From Chloroflexota bacterium (GTDB taxonomy: Bacteria > Chloroflexota > UBA5177), in NCBI GenBank assembly GCA_025966365.1, contig JAICWV010000003.1, positions 1 to 58,825 of the forward strand: DNA of 58,825 nt, written 5' to 3'. The position numbers and the translations under genes are program-made. The notes below the pieces were generated by a model. That model was not told where the DNA came from. It did not search any database and saw only the letters and a program-made list of their open reading frames with translations. Below, piece after piece: positions 23,740-30,765 of this stretch (position 1 is its first letter; the number at the start of each line of letters is the position of its first letter).

Positions 23740-25731
23740 ATTTCTCGATACACGTACTCGCGGTGGGACAGGACCCAGAGCGTCGAGGGATTTGATCCCG
23801 ACGAGTTGATGGAGGCCCTGTCGGACGACCTCATGTCGGACGGCGACATCTGGAATGCGCTGCAGCGGATCACTCGCTGGGGATTGCAGCGAGAGAACGA
23901 GCCCGCGGCGCCGGGCTTGCAGAGTCTCGTCCAGCGGCTTCGGTCGCAGCGGCAACAGGAGCTGGAGAAGTACAATCTCGATTCGCTCATGGATGACGTC
24001 CGCGAGCGCGTCACCGAAATCGTTCGAGCGGAGCGCGCGGGCATCGAACGAAAGGTTGCCGGGGCAGACGCGGGAGGTGATGCCGCGCTGCGCGCGATGC
24101 TCGAGGCTATTGCGAGCCGAAAGCGCGAATTTCTGGACACGCTGCCGGACGATCCCGGAGCCGCAATCTCTGCGCTGGCCGACTATGAATTCCTCGACGA
24201 GAGCGCCAGGACACAATTCGAGGCGCTGGAGGCGATGCTGGAGGAGCAGGTACTGCAGAGCCGCTTTCAGAACATGCAGGAATCTCTGGCCGCGCTTGGC
24301 GGTGCAGAGCTTGGCGACTTGAAGGCGATGATGCGCGACCTGAACTCCCTTCTCCGTGATCATCTGGACGGCCGGGATACCGACTTCGACCGGTTCATGG
24401 AGCAGCACGGCCGTTTTTTTCCGGGTGCCGGTTCCTTCGACGAGATTGCGTCCCAGCTGCACGATCAGTCACAGCAAATGGAATCGCTGTTGCGGAGCAT
24501 GTCACCGGAAATGCGCCGCTCACTCGACGACTTGATGAAGGCGCTTCTGCGGGATGAAGAGCTGCAAGATGAGCTGGCTACCATGGCTGAGATTCTGGAA
24601 TCGGTGGCCCAGTTCAGACGCCCGCCGCCGGGCTATGACTTTTCCGGCCATGAGTCCATCACTCTGGAAGAGGCTCTCAGGCTGATGCGGAGGCTGCACG
24701 ATCTCGACCTGCTGGAGCGCGAGATGCGCCGCGCGCAGGACACCGGCGACCTGGAGACCCTGGACCCGGCACGCGTTGCCGATCTGATGGGAGATGACGC
24801 AGGACAGGCCGTCGACCGGCTGAAGCAGCTGAGCCAGGTCCTGCAGGATGCCGGGTATATCCAGGGAGACGGCGGGGCCCTGACTCTGACTGCCCGGGGG
24901 ACGCGGATGATCGGCCAAAAGGCCCTCCAAGACATCTTCCAGCACCTGAAGCGTGAAGCCTTTGGTGGCCACGAAGTCTCGCAGCATGGACTTGGCGGCG
25001 ACCGAACCGATGATGTGAAAACCTATGAATTCGGCGACAACTTTCTGCTCGACATGTCCCGCACGGTCATGAACTCCGTCCGCAGAACCGGGGGTGGACG
25101 CCCGGTCAGCGTTCAGGTGGAGGACTTTGAGGTGTACCGGACCGAGCAGCTCTCCCAGGCATCGACAGTCCTGATGCTGGACATGAGTCGCTCCATGCCA
25201 CTCCGCGGCTGCTTCGTCGCTGCCAAGAAAGTAGCCCTGGCGCTGAATAGCCTCATTCGGACTCAGTTCCCGCGAGACAACCTGTACATCATCGGATTCT
25301 CCGACTTCGCCCGGGAACTTCGGCCGGAGAGTCTGCACCAGATCGCGTGGGGTGACTACGTCTACGGGACCAATATGCAGCACGGTTTCGTCATGGCCCG
25401 CAGGCTGCTCGGTCGGCATCAATCGGGTACGCGGCAGATCATCCTCATTACCGACGGCGAGCCCACGGCGCACCTCGAGGGCGACCGCGTGGAGTTTGCC
25501 TATCCGCCCACATTTCGCACCTTTCAGGAAACACTGCGAGAAGTGTCCCGCTGCACCCGGGAGGGCATCGTGATCAACACTTTCATGCTGGAGCGCAGTC
25601 ACTACTTGACCGACTTTGTCAATCAGATGACGCGCATAAACCGGGGCCGAGCTTTCTTTGCCACTCCCGAGCGGCTCGGCGACTACGTGCTGGTGGATTA
25701 CGTTGCCTCCAAGCGGAAGCGGATCAATTGA
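23740..25731 (+). CDS. VWA-domain protein, probable AUU start
   Basis: A 663-residue partner of the preceding ATPase. The middle (about 60-400) is helical and charged. The C-terminal von Willebrand A domain has the MIDAS motif LMLDMSRSM (Asp481) and ITDGEPTAH. ATG 23809 or TTG 23806 would remove RYTYSRWDRTQSVEGFDPDE, which looks like the normal N-terminus of this family. The only upstream codon able to start is ATT 23740, with GGAGGT at 23729-23734 and 5-base spacing. The frame is the same as the ATPase, whose TAG lies just before. Confidence 0.85.
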   Translation: MSRYTYSRWDRTQSVEGFDPDELMEALSDDLMSDGDIWNALQRITRWGLQRENEPAAPGLQSLVQRLRSQRQQELEKYNLDSLMDDVRERVTEIVRAERAGIERKVAGADAGGDAALRAMLEAIASRKREFLDTLPDDPGAAISALADYEFLDESARTQFEALEAMLEEQVLQSRFQNMQESLAALGGAELGDLKAMMRDLNSLLRDHLDGRDTDFDRFMEQHGRFFPGAGSFDEIASQLHDQSQQMESLLRSMSPEMRRSLDDLMKALLRDEELQDELATMAEILESVAQFRRPPPGYDFSGHESITLEEALRLMRRLHDLDLLEREMRRAQDTGDLETLDPARVADLMGDDAGQAVDRLKQLSQVLQDAGYIQGDGGALTLTARGTRMIGQKALQDIFQHLKREAFGGHEVSQHGLGGDRTDDVKTYEFGDNFLLDMSRTVMNSVRRTGGGRPVSVQVEDFEVYRTEQLSQASTVLMLDMSRSMPLRGCFVAAKKVALALNSLIRTQFPRDNLYIIGFSDFARELRPESLHQIAWGDYVYGTNMQHGFVMARRLLGRHQSGTRQIILITDGEPTAHLEGDRVEFAYPPTFRTFQETLREVSRCTREGIVINTFMLERSHYLTDFVNQMTRINRGRAFFATPERLGDYVLVDYVASKRKRIN

Positions 25732-25763
25732 CGCCCTTCTCTTGACAGATGCGACAACGGGAG

Positions 25764-25793
25764 TTGCCGGCGACGCCGATTTCGTGCTATTTT
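25764..25793 (+). promoter_or_regulatory. Candidate promoter of the A-type Fe-S gene
   Basis: TTGCCG at 25764-25769, an 18-base spacer and TATTTT at 25788-25793. It lies 38 bases upstream of the ATG. A better TTGACA at 25742 has no -10 partner at the right distance. Confidence 0.35.
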
Positions 25794-25831
25794 GAGGCCA
25801 GATAGGGCATTCCGCCCACGGAGGACACGTC

Positions 25832-26191
25832 ATGATCAGCCTGACAGATCAGGCAAAATTCCAGCTCAAGTCACTGATGGACCAGCAAGGGCTGACTGAT
25901 CTCGGGCTCCGGGTCTTTGTGGCGCCCGGGGGCTGCTCCGGGTTTCAGTACGGGATGCGCTTTGAGGACTCCACCCTCGACGGTGACATGATCGAAGCGC
26001 AAGACGGCATTCAACTTTTCGTGGACGAATTCAGCGCCCAGTACCTGGAAGGCGCGCAGATTGACTATGTGGACGAACTGATGGGCGGCGGGTTTACGAT
26101 TCATAATCCCAACGCTGTAACCAGTTGCTCCTGTGGTCAGTCCTTCACATCCGCCGACAGCGGTGGTGCAGCTCGTCCTTGCGGCCACTAA
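25832..26191 (+). CDS. A-type iron-sulfur carrier (IscA/ErpA/SufA family)
   Basis: A 119-residue protein starting MISLTDQAKFQLKSLM. The three conserved cysteines are in APGGCSGFQYG and TSCSCGQSF (CxC). It also has the DELMGGGFTIHNPNA block. It would carry and deliver Fe-S clusters to targets. The tail after the CxC (SADSGGAARPCGH) is extra. It has its own candidate promoter and a terminator after it. It stands apart from sufS-sufU at 48-50 kb. Confidence 0.93.
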   Translation: MISLTDQAKFQLKSLMDQQGLTDLGLRVFVAPGGCSGFQYGMRFEDSTLDGDMIEAQDGIQLFVDEFSAQYLEGAQIDYVDELMGGGFTIHNPNAVTSCSCGQSFTSADSGGAARPCGH

Positions 26192-26206
26192 TCTCGACCA
26201 GTCCTG

Positions 26207-26234
26207 GAGGCCGGCGCAATGTCGGCCTCTTTTT
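26207..26234 (+). terminator. Rho-independent terminator after the A-type Fe-S gene
   Basis: GAGGCCG (26207-26213) and CGGCCTC (26223-26229), loop of 9 bases, followed by five T. It lies 19 bases upstream of the next ATG, so the DksA-like gene may depend partly on readthrough. Confidence 0.85.
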
Positions 26235-26252
26235 GCGTAAAGGAGACGGACC

Positions 26253-26639
26253 ATGATCAGCAAGGAGCTGTCGAACCAGCTGCATGAGGCGCTCGTGCAG
26301 GAAAAGAGCCGCCTCAAGAGGGAAATCGGCAACTTGCAGGAAGGCGTCAATGCCGGGACATACGACCTTGAGGGAATGGACGCTGTCGACCAGCACCCGG
26401 CTGACGAAGGCAGCGAGCTCTTTGAACGCGAGAAGGATCTGGCGGTGCAAAGCACCCTGATGCGCGAGCTGGATGAGGTGAACATCGCCCTTAAGAAATT
26501 TGACGACGGCACCTACGGCATTTGCGAGATGTGCGGAAAGCCGATCGACGAGCGGCGTCTCCGCGCCTTTCCGGCCGCAACTCACGACGTCGAGTGTCAG
26601 GCCAAAATTGACCGCGCCCAGGGGCGGGTCCACGCCTAG
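26253..26639 (+). CDS. DksA/TraR-type zinc-finger protein with one ligand changed
   Basis: A 128-residue protein with an N-terminal coiled coil (VQEKSRLKREIGNLQEG) and a DksA-like acidic stretch (MDAVDQHPADEGSELFEREK). The C-terminal finger is CEMCGKPIDERRL, then ATHDVECQAK. The usual C-x2-C-x17-C-x2-C would need Cys at 91, 94, 112 and 115; position 112 is Asp with His111 beside it. DksA family members bind the RNA polymerase secondary channel with ppGpp. AAAGGAGACGG gives a good ribosome site. Confidence 0.88.
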   Translation: MISKELSNQLHEALVQEKSRLKREIGNLQEGVNAGTYDLEGMDAVDQHPADEGSELFEREKDLAVQSTLMRELDEVNIALKKFDDGTYGICEMCGKPIDERRLRAFPAATHDVECQAKIDRAQGRVHA

Positions 26640-26656
26640 CGCCCCGTCTGCTCCTA

Positions 26657-26684
26657 TTGACAACCGAGCAGAAATCCCTATAGT
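26657..26684 (+). promoter_or_regulatory. Consensus sigma-70-type promoter
   Basis: TTGACA at 26657-26662, a 16-base spacer and TATAGT at 26679-26684, 33 bases before the GTG of the 26717 gene. It is the best -35 box in the window with a matching -10. Confidence 0.65.
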
Positions 26685-26716
26685 GGCAGGGAGACGAGGG
26701 GCGGAAGGAGTGGACC

Positions 26717-27004
26717 GTGGAATGCACATGTGGCGCTGAGTTGAGGCCATTCTGGATCTGGCGTGATGGAAACGGGACGCTGCACGCGTCGCGGTTCCGG
26801 CCGTCCGTCGGGTTTGAGCGTGGCCTTCTGGCCTCCTCGCCTCGCGATGCGCTGACGGCGGTGCTGGCGTCAAGTGCTCCCCGGCACCTCGTGGTGGCCG
26901 CCGACGATACCGCCGTCAGGTGGTCCGGGCGGTGCTCGGCTCCATCCGAGCTTCTTACGGCGGCGGCTCCGTCCGTGAGACTCGCGCCAACGAGCGTGCA
27001 ATAA
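26717..27004 (+). CDS. Hypothetical protein, 95 residues
   Basis: GTG start with AAGGAG upstream and a near-consensus promoter, so expression is likely. The N-terminus has CTCG and a tryptophan-rich stretch (FWIWRDGNG). A hydrophobic segment (RHLVVAADDTAV) follows. No family was recognised. Its last 50 bases overlap the tail of the converging XRE regulator gene, so transcripts of the two would be complementary there. Confidence 0.55.
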   Translation: MECTCGAELRPFWIWRDGNGTLHASRFRPSVGFERGLLASSPRDALTAVLASSAPRHLVVAADDTAVRWSGRCSAPSELLTAAAPSVRLAPTSVQ

Positions 27005-27422
27005 CCAGAAGCGATACCTGTTGCTCGGTGGAAAGCAGCCGTGCAATCAGGTAGAGGTCAAACGCTGTCTCATCGTTTGCCCGCGCGACACCGGTCAGAT
27101 AGTCTGCCCGTCCTTCCCGCAGGTGCAAGGGCAGTGACGTCTGCTCTTCGGCACCGGCCGTGGCTTCGCCATCCAGCCAGGCCGCTACCCGCAAGTAGAG
27201 CTCTGAGAGTGGAGCATCGAGTGCCGTGGCCAACAGCGTCAGAGTGTTGGATGAAGGGTCCTTCTCCCCGCGCTCGATCTCGCCCAGGAAGACGGGAGAC
27301 ACGCCAGCCCGTGCCGCCATTTCCCGGCGTGAAAGACCCTTCCATTCGCGGTAGCGCCGGATCACCGATCCCCATGCTCGTAGCACAACCGCGCTGCCGT
27401 CTGCCCGCTGATCGGCTACCAT
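26955..27422 (-). CDS. XRE-family transcriptional regulator
   Basis: A 155-residue protein. Residues about 18-75 form a Cro/C1-type helix-turn-helix: YREWKGLSRREMAARAGV, then SPVFLGEIERGEKDPSSNTL. This is close to ClgR-like stand-alone regulators. The remaining half is helical and could be for dimerisation. ATG 27422. TATAAT on the opposite strand (27439-27444) lies just upstream, so the divergent region to the 27492 gene carries at least one promoter. Targets unknown. Confidence 0.85.
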   Translation of the reverse strand: MVADQRADGSAVVLRAWGSVIRRYREWKGLSRREMAARAGVSPVFLGEIERGEKDPSSNTLTLLATALDAPLSELYLRVAAWLDGEATAGAEEQTSLPLHLREGRADYLTGVARANDETAFDLYLIARLLSTEQQVSLLVIARSLARVSRTEPPP

Positions 27423-27491
27423 CGCGCACCTCGCCGCCTATAATGTGGACGCTCTGGGCATATCCTACGCTTCGATTGAGGCTCCGTCAAC

Positions 27492-27893
27492 GTGGTTACT
27501 CCGACATTCATTGATGCGGCTTATGCCGCCGACTCGCTGCACGTTCCACTCGACACCATTCTCGACCTGGTTCGAGCCGGGCGTCTCCGCACCTACGGCG
27601 GAAGGACATCCAATCCCTTCTTGCGTAGCGCTGAGGTGACAGCCCTGGCCGGCGAGCTGGGCCTGGGAGATGACACGGAGTCGGAGACGCCACGGCGCGT
27701 GAAGAGCCCCTCTGCTCGGGTGCAGCAGCGGATCACGGCCGATTCGCGCTGGGGAGATGTGAGTGAGGCCGACATTCGCGACTGGGTAGAGCGAGCAGAT
27801 GACACTCGACTGCAGGCGGCCCGGAAGGCGGCGCAGCTCGCAACCGGCCGACTGAGCTTTCTGCTCGCGGCGCTGGAGGAGCGGCTGGGCTAG
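27492..27893 (+). CDS. Hypothetical protein with excisionase/MerR-like N-terminal domain
   Basis: A 133-residue protein, GTG start. LHVPLDTILDLVRAGRLRTY followed by NPFLRSAEVTAL looks like a winged-helix DNA-binding module of the MerR/excisionase type. The rest is helical (ADIRDWVERADDTRLQAARK). TATAAT at 27439-27444 may be its -10 box. It is divergent from the XRE gene and converges with the class-V aminotransferase 6 bases away. No recombinase is nearby, so a phage role is not supported. Confidence 0.6.
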   Translation: MVTPTFIDAAYAADSLHVPLDTILDLVRAGRLRTYGGRTSNPFLRSAEVTALAGELGLGDDTESETPRRVKSPSARVQQRITADSRWGDVSEADIRDWVERADDTRLQAARKAAQLATGRLSFLLAALEERLG

Positions 27894-27898
27894 GGGCC

Positions 27899-29074
27899 TC
27901 AGCTCATCCCGCTCTGCACCTCGTCCAGGGCGTCCATACATCGCTCGACGTCGTCACGCGTGTTGTAGAAGTGCGGTGAGACGCGTAGCAGACCGGGCCG
28001 GTAATCAACGGTGAAGCCTCGGCGCAATAGCTCCGCCACGCTGTCCTGCGGCTGCTTGATCTCCAGCATCACGATGCCGCCGCGGCCATCGCCTAGCAGC
28101 GGCGAGCGGATTCCGTAGCCTGCCCGTTGGGCGCGAGTGATCACGCAATCGGTCAGAAATTTCAGTCGCGAGTAGATGCGGTCGGGCCTCGCCTCCAGAA
28201 TCATATCCATGCCTTCCACTCCGGCGTAGGCAGTTGCCACGGCTGGAGTTCCCAACTCGAGCCGGTTCGCAGTATCCGGCCAGACGAGATCGAGCGGGTC
28301 GAATGCAAATTGGTCCGCCGACGAAAACCACCCGGTAATGGACGGCTGCAATTGAGAAATGAGCTCTTCTCGAACGTAGATGAAGGTGAGGCCGGGACCG
28401 CCGAGCAGCCACTTCAGCGTACCGCCCACATAGAAATCGACGCCCAGGTCTTTCACATTCACCGGCAGGACGCCGACCGCGTGGTAGCCGTCCACCACGA
28501 TCCTGGCGCCGGCCGCGTGCGCGAGCTCCGAAAGCTGCGGAATCGGCATGATGGCCCCCGTGTTGTACAGGACGTGCGACACGGCGACGAAGGAGACCCG
28601 CGAGTCGATCAATCCGGAGAAACTGTCCACGGGGAAGGTCACGCGGTCGAGAGAACGTGCAAACCGCACGTTTACCCCCTCCCGTCCCTTCGCCAGCCAC
28701 TGGTAGGGGATGGTGGGAAAGTCGAGTTCAGCGCACACGACAGCGTTGCGCTCGTTGTAGGCGGCGGTGCTGGCGATCGAGGAAAGGGCCGAGGAGATGG
28801 AGTGGCTGATGGTGACCTCGTGCGTGCCCGCGCCGATGAGACGAGCGAACCGCTCTCTGGCCTCATTGAGCTTGGGAAGCCACGTCAGCCACCACGCGGG
28901 CGCTCCGTACCGGGACCAGTCCTCCCGGTACCGGTCCAGCGCATCAAAGACGCGGACGCTTGGCGGCCCGAGCGAGCAGCTATTGAGGTAGGTGGTGTGC
29001 TCAAAGATGGGGAACTCCGCCCGATAGCGCGCCGCATCCTCCTCGTCGATCGTCGCCGACACCGTCTGACTCAT
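27899..29074 (-). CDS. Class-V aminotransferase (kynureninase/cysteine-desulfurase-like)
   Basis: A 391-residue PLP enzyme. Landmarks are FEHTTYLNSCSLGPPS at the start, ISHSISSALSSIA, VDGYHAVGVLPV with the PLP-ring Asp, the Schiff-base Lys in GGTLKWLLGG, and a C-terminal YRPGLLRVSPHFYN. The resemblance is closest to kynureninase-like and desulfurase-like class-V members. No conserved desulfurase Cys loop is seen, so sulfur transfer is unlikely. ATG 29074 with GGAGG at 8 bases was preferred to a longer frame from 29137. Substrate unknown. Confidence 0.82.
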   Translation of the reverse strand: MSQTVSATIDEEDAARYRAEFPIFEHTTYLNSCSLGPPSVRVFDALDRYREDWSRYGAPAWWLTWLPKLNEARERFARLIGAGTHEVTISHSISSALSSIASTAAYNERNAVVCAELDFPTIPYQWLAKGREGVNVRFARSLDRVTFPVDSFSGLIDSRVSFVAVSHVLYNTGAIMPIPQLSELAHAAGARIVVDGYHAVGVLPVNVKDLGVDFYVGGTLKWLLGGPGLTFIYVREELISQLQPSITGWFSSADQFAFDPLDLVWPDTANRLELGTPAVATAYAGVEGMDMILEARPDRIYSRLKFLTDCVITRAQRAGYGIRSPLLGDGRGGIVMLEIKQPQDSVAELLRRGFTVDYRPGLLRVSPHFYNTRDDVERCMDALDEVQSGMS

Positions 29075-29123
29075 GGCTTTGCCCTCCAACCGGAGGATAG
29101 CAACGGCTGCGATAGAGTTAGAC

Positions 29124-29465
29124 GTGGATGATGTCATTGCCGTGGTCCCGGACCTGTTCTTCCAGTCGCGGATCAGCGCTGCTGCACGCCGGCTGGGACG
29201 AGCCGTGCGCTACACCACGCCGGAAGCTGTGGGTGTTGGAGATTTCCGCCTTGCCCTCATTGACCTCGACGCCGCACCGGACATCGCGTCGACGATCGTT
29301 CGGATCCGGGGGATGGGAAGCGGACAGGTAGTCGTCTTCGGTCCCCACGTGGACACGGAGCGGCGCAAGCTGGCCAGGCGGGCGGGTGCCGACAGAGTGC
29401 TGGCAAAATCAAAGTTTGTCACCGATCTGGCCTCAATTCTTGGCGCGGGCCGCGGCGAGGCGTGA
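29124..29465 (+). CDS. Receiver-like small protein
   Basis: About 113 residues. It opens DDVIAVVPDLFFQSRI, then FRLALIDLDAAPD with a possible phospho-Asp, VVVFGPHVDTERRKL and ADRVLAKSKF with a Lys near the end, a CheY-like alternation without output domain. The acidic pair at the start is imperfect, so phosphorylation is doubtful. Start GTG 29124 is tentative: no ribosome site, but TAGAGT lies 5 bases upstream and could give a leaderless message. Its stop overlaps the NUDIX start (GTGA). Confidence 0.6.
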   Translation: MDDVIAVVPDLFFQSRISAAARRLGRAVRYTTPEAVGVGDFRLALIDLDAAPDIASTIVRIRGMGSGQVVVFGPHVDTERRKLARRAGADRVLAKSKFVTDLASILGAGRGEA

Positions 29466-29947
29466 AAGACTGGCGAACCGAACAGTACCGGTGGGCGAGG
29501 CGGCTGGGCAGGATCACCGTCCGGGTCGCGGCGGCGCTCACTCTTGGGCGGATGCCGTCGTTTGTCTCGACATCGGCGGTGGTGGTGCGGGGCAGCAAGC
29601 TGCTGGTTGTCATCGATCCTATTCGGGACGAGCCGGTGCTTCCCGGCGGCCATCTGAAATGGGACGAGGATCCGCGCGACGCGGTGGTGCGCGAAGTGCG
29701 GGAGGAGACGGGCGTAACCGTGTATCCGACCGGTATCGTGGGGGTATTCTCCGGACGGAAGTGGGCCGGGGAGCGCGGGATCGTGCGGGTCATTTATCGA
29801 GCCGAACCGGGCAATGGGACGCTGAGGTCGTCGCCGGAAGGAGAAGCTCGTTGGGTACCGCTGGATGAAATCGCGCATTCCGGCACCCGAGATGCGGCTA
29901 TCCTCCTGATCCACCTCGAGCAGACGTCGCGCGCCGCGGTTCCCTAG
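29462..29947 (+). CDS. NUDIX hydrolase
   Basis: A 161-residue protein. The Nudix box, GGHLKWDEDPRDAVVREVRE then ETGV, is complete (G-x5-E-x7-REVREETG) with its metal-binding glutamates. Such enzymes cleave nucleoside diphosphates linked to other moieties; the specific substrate cannot be read. GTG 29462 overlaps the receiver-like stop by 4 bases. The N-terminal 35 residues are basic and partly hydrophobic. Confidence 0.88.
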   Translation: MKDWRTEQYRWARRLGRITVRVAAALTLGRMPSFVSTSAVVVRGSKLLVVIDPIRDEPVLPGGHLKWDEDPRDAVVREVREETGVTVYPTGIVGVFSGRKWAGERGIVRVIYRAEPGNGTLRSSPEGEARWVPLDEIAHSGTRDAAILLIHLEQTSRAAVP

Positions 29948-29966
29948 CGCGGGTGGATGACGGCTC

Positions 29967-30713
29967 ATGAGGGTGATGACCCTCAACATGTGGAACTACG
30001 AGTCAGGCTGGGAGACGCGTCGCGCCGCGATCGTTCAGATCATCGGGGACTACCTGCCGGACGTGATCGCACTCCAGGAGGCCAGGCATGATTTCCGCTT
30101 CGAGCGTGGAGTCGGACAGGGCGAACAAATCGCCGGCCGAACAAACTATACGGCCATAAGCGCCGTTTCCCAGGTCTATGTCCCCTTTCCGCGCATAGAC
30201 GAGGGGCTGGCAGTGCTCGCCCGCGACGCCCCGATACGCTCAAGGGTGCATCCGTTTACCCTCCATGCGCACCGCAGGGCCGACGAGAATCACCGCATTT
30301 GTCTCTCGATCACTGTCGACCGCGGCGGGACCGCCGTGCACGTGTTCGACACGCACTTTTCACTCGACCCCGTCGCTCGGCTCTCCAATGCGCACGAGCT
30401 TGCCGACCTGGTCGACCGGGTCGCGGGAGCGCAGCCAGCCGTGATCATGGGCGATCTGAACGCCGAGCCGGGGTCTCCGGAAATCGAATATCTGACTAGT
30501 GACGCCGGGTTTCTGGACATCTGGCCGGCTGCGCATGGAGAAGAGCCCGGCTTCACGTACGCCAGCTTCCATCCCGTGCGGCGCATTGACTTTATTCTTG
30601 TCAAGAACATGCCCGCCGGCTTCGTTTCGGCCCGATTGGTCGGCACGCAGCCGCTCGACGGTATCTACCCTTCGGACCATCTGGGAGTGGTTGCCGACCT
30701 GCCCCTGCCGTGA
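29967..30713 (+). CDS. Endonuclease/exonuclease/phosphatase (EEP) family protein
   Basis: A 248-residue DNase I-like fold. Motifs in order are MTLNMWNYESGW with the catalytic Asn, VIALQEARHDF with metal Glu, VHVFDTHFSLDP, VIMGDLNAEPGSPE, RRIDFILVK and SDHLGVVADL with the terminal Asp-His. All catalytic positions are kept. The substrate (nucleic acid, phospholipid or inositol phosphate) is open. No signal peptide. It begins 20 bases after the NUDIX gene, probably in one operon. Confidence 0.87.
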   Translation: MRVMTLNMWNYESGWETRRAAIVQIIGDYLPDVIALQEARHDFRFERGVGQGEQIAGRTNYTAISAVSQVYVPFPRIDEGLAVLARDAPIRSRVHPFTLHAHRRADENHRICLSITVDRGGTAVHVFDTHFSLDPVARLSNAHELADLVDRVAGAQPAVIMGDLNAEPGSPEIEYLTSDAGFLDIWPAAHGEEPGFTYASFHPVRRIDFILVKNMPAGFVSARLVGTQPLDGIYPSDHLGVVADLPLP

Positions 30714-30765
30714 CTTCCACAATCTCGTATCCTGATCTGCGCACTACCGCTAGAAGTGAGTTGTT

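Noticed and set aside
22342-25731. Readthrough fusion of the MoxR ATPase and VWA genes
   Set aside because: The frames match across the TAG, but a strong ribosome site just before ATT 23740 explains separate translation.
27492-27893. Excisionase-like gene as sign of a mobile element
   Set aside because: No integrase, attachment repeats or phage genes nearby; flanking genes are ordinary.
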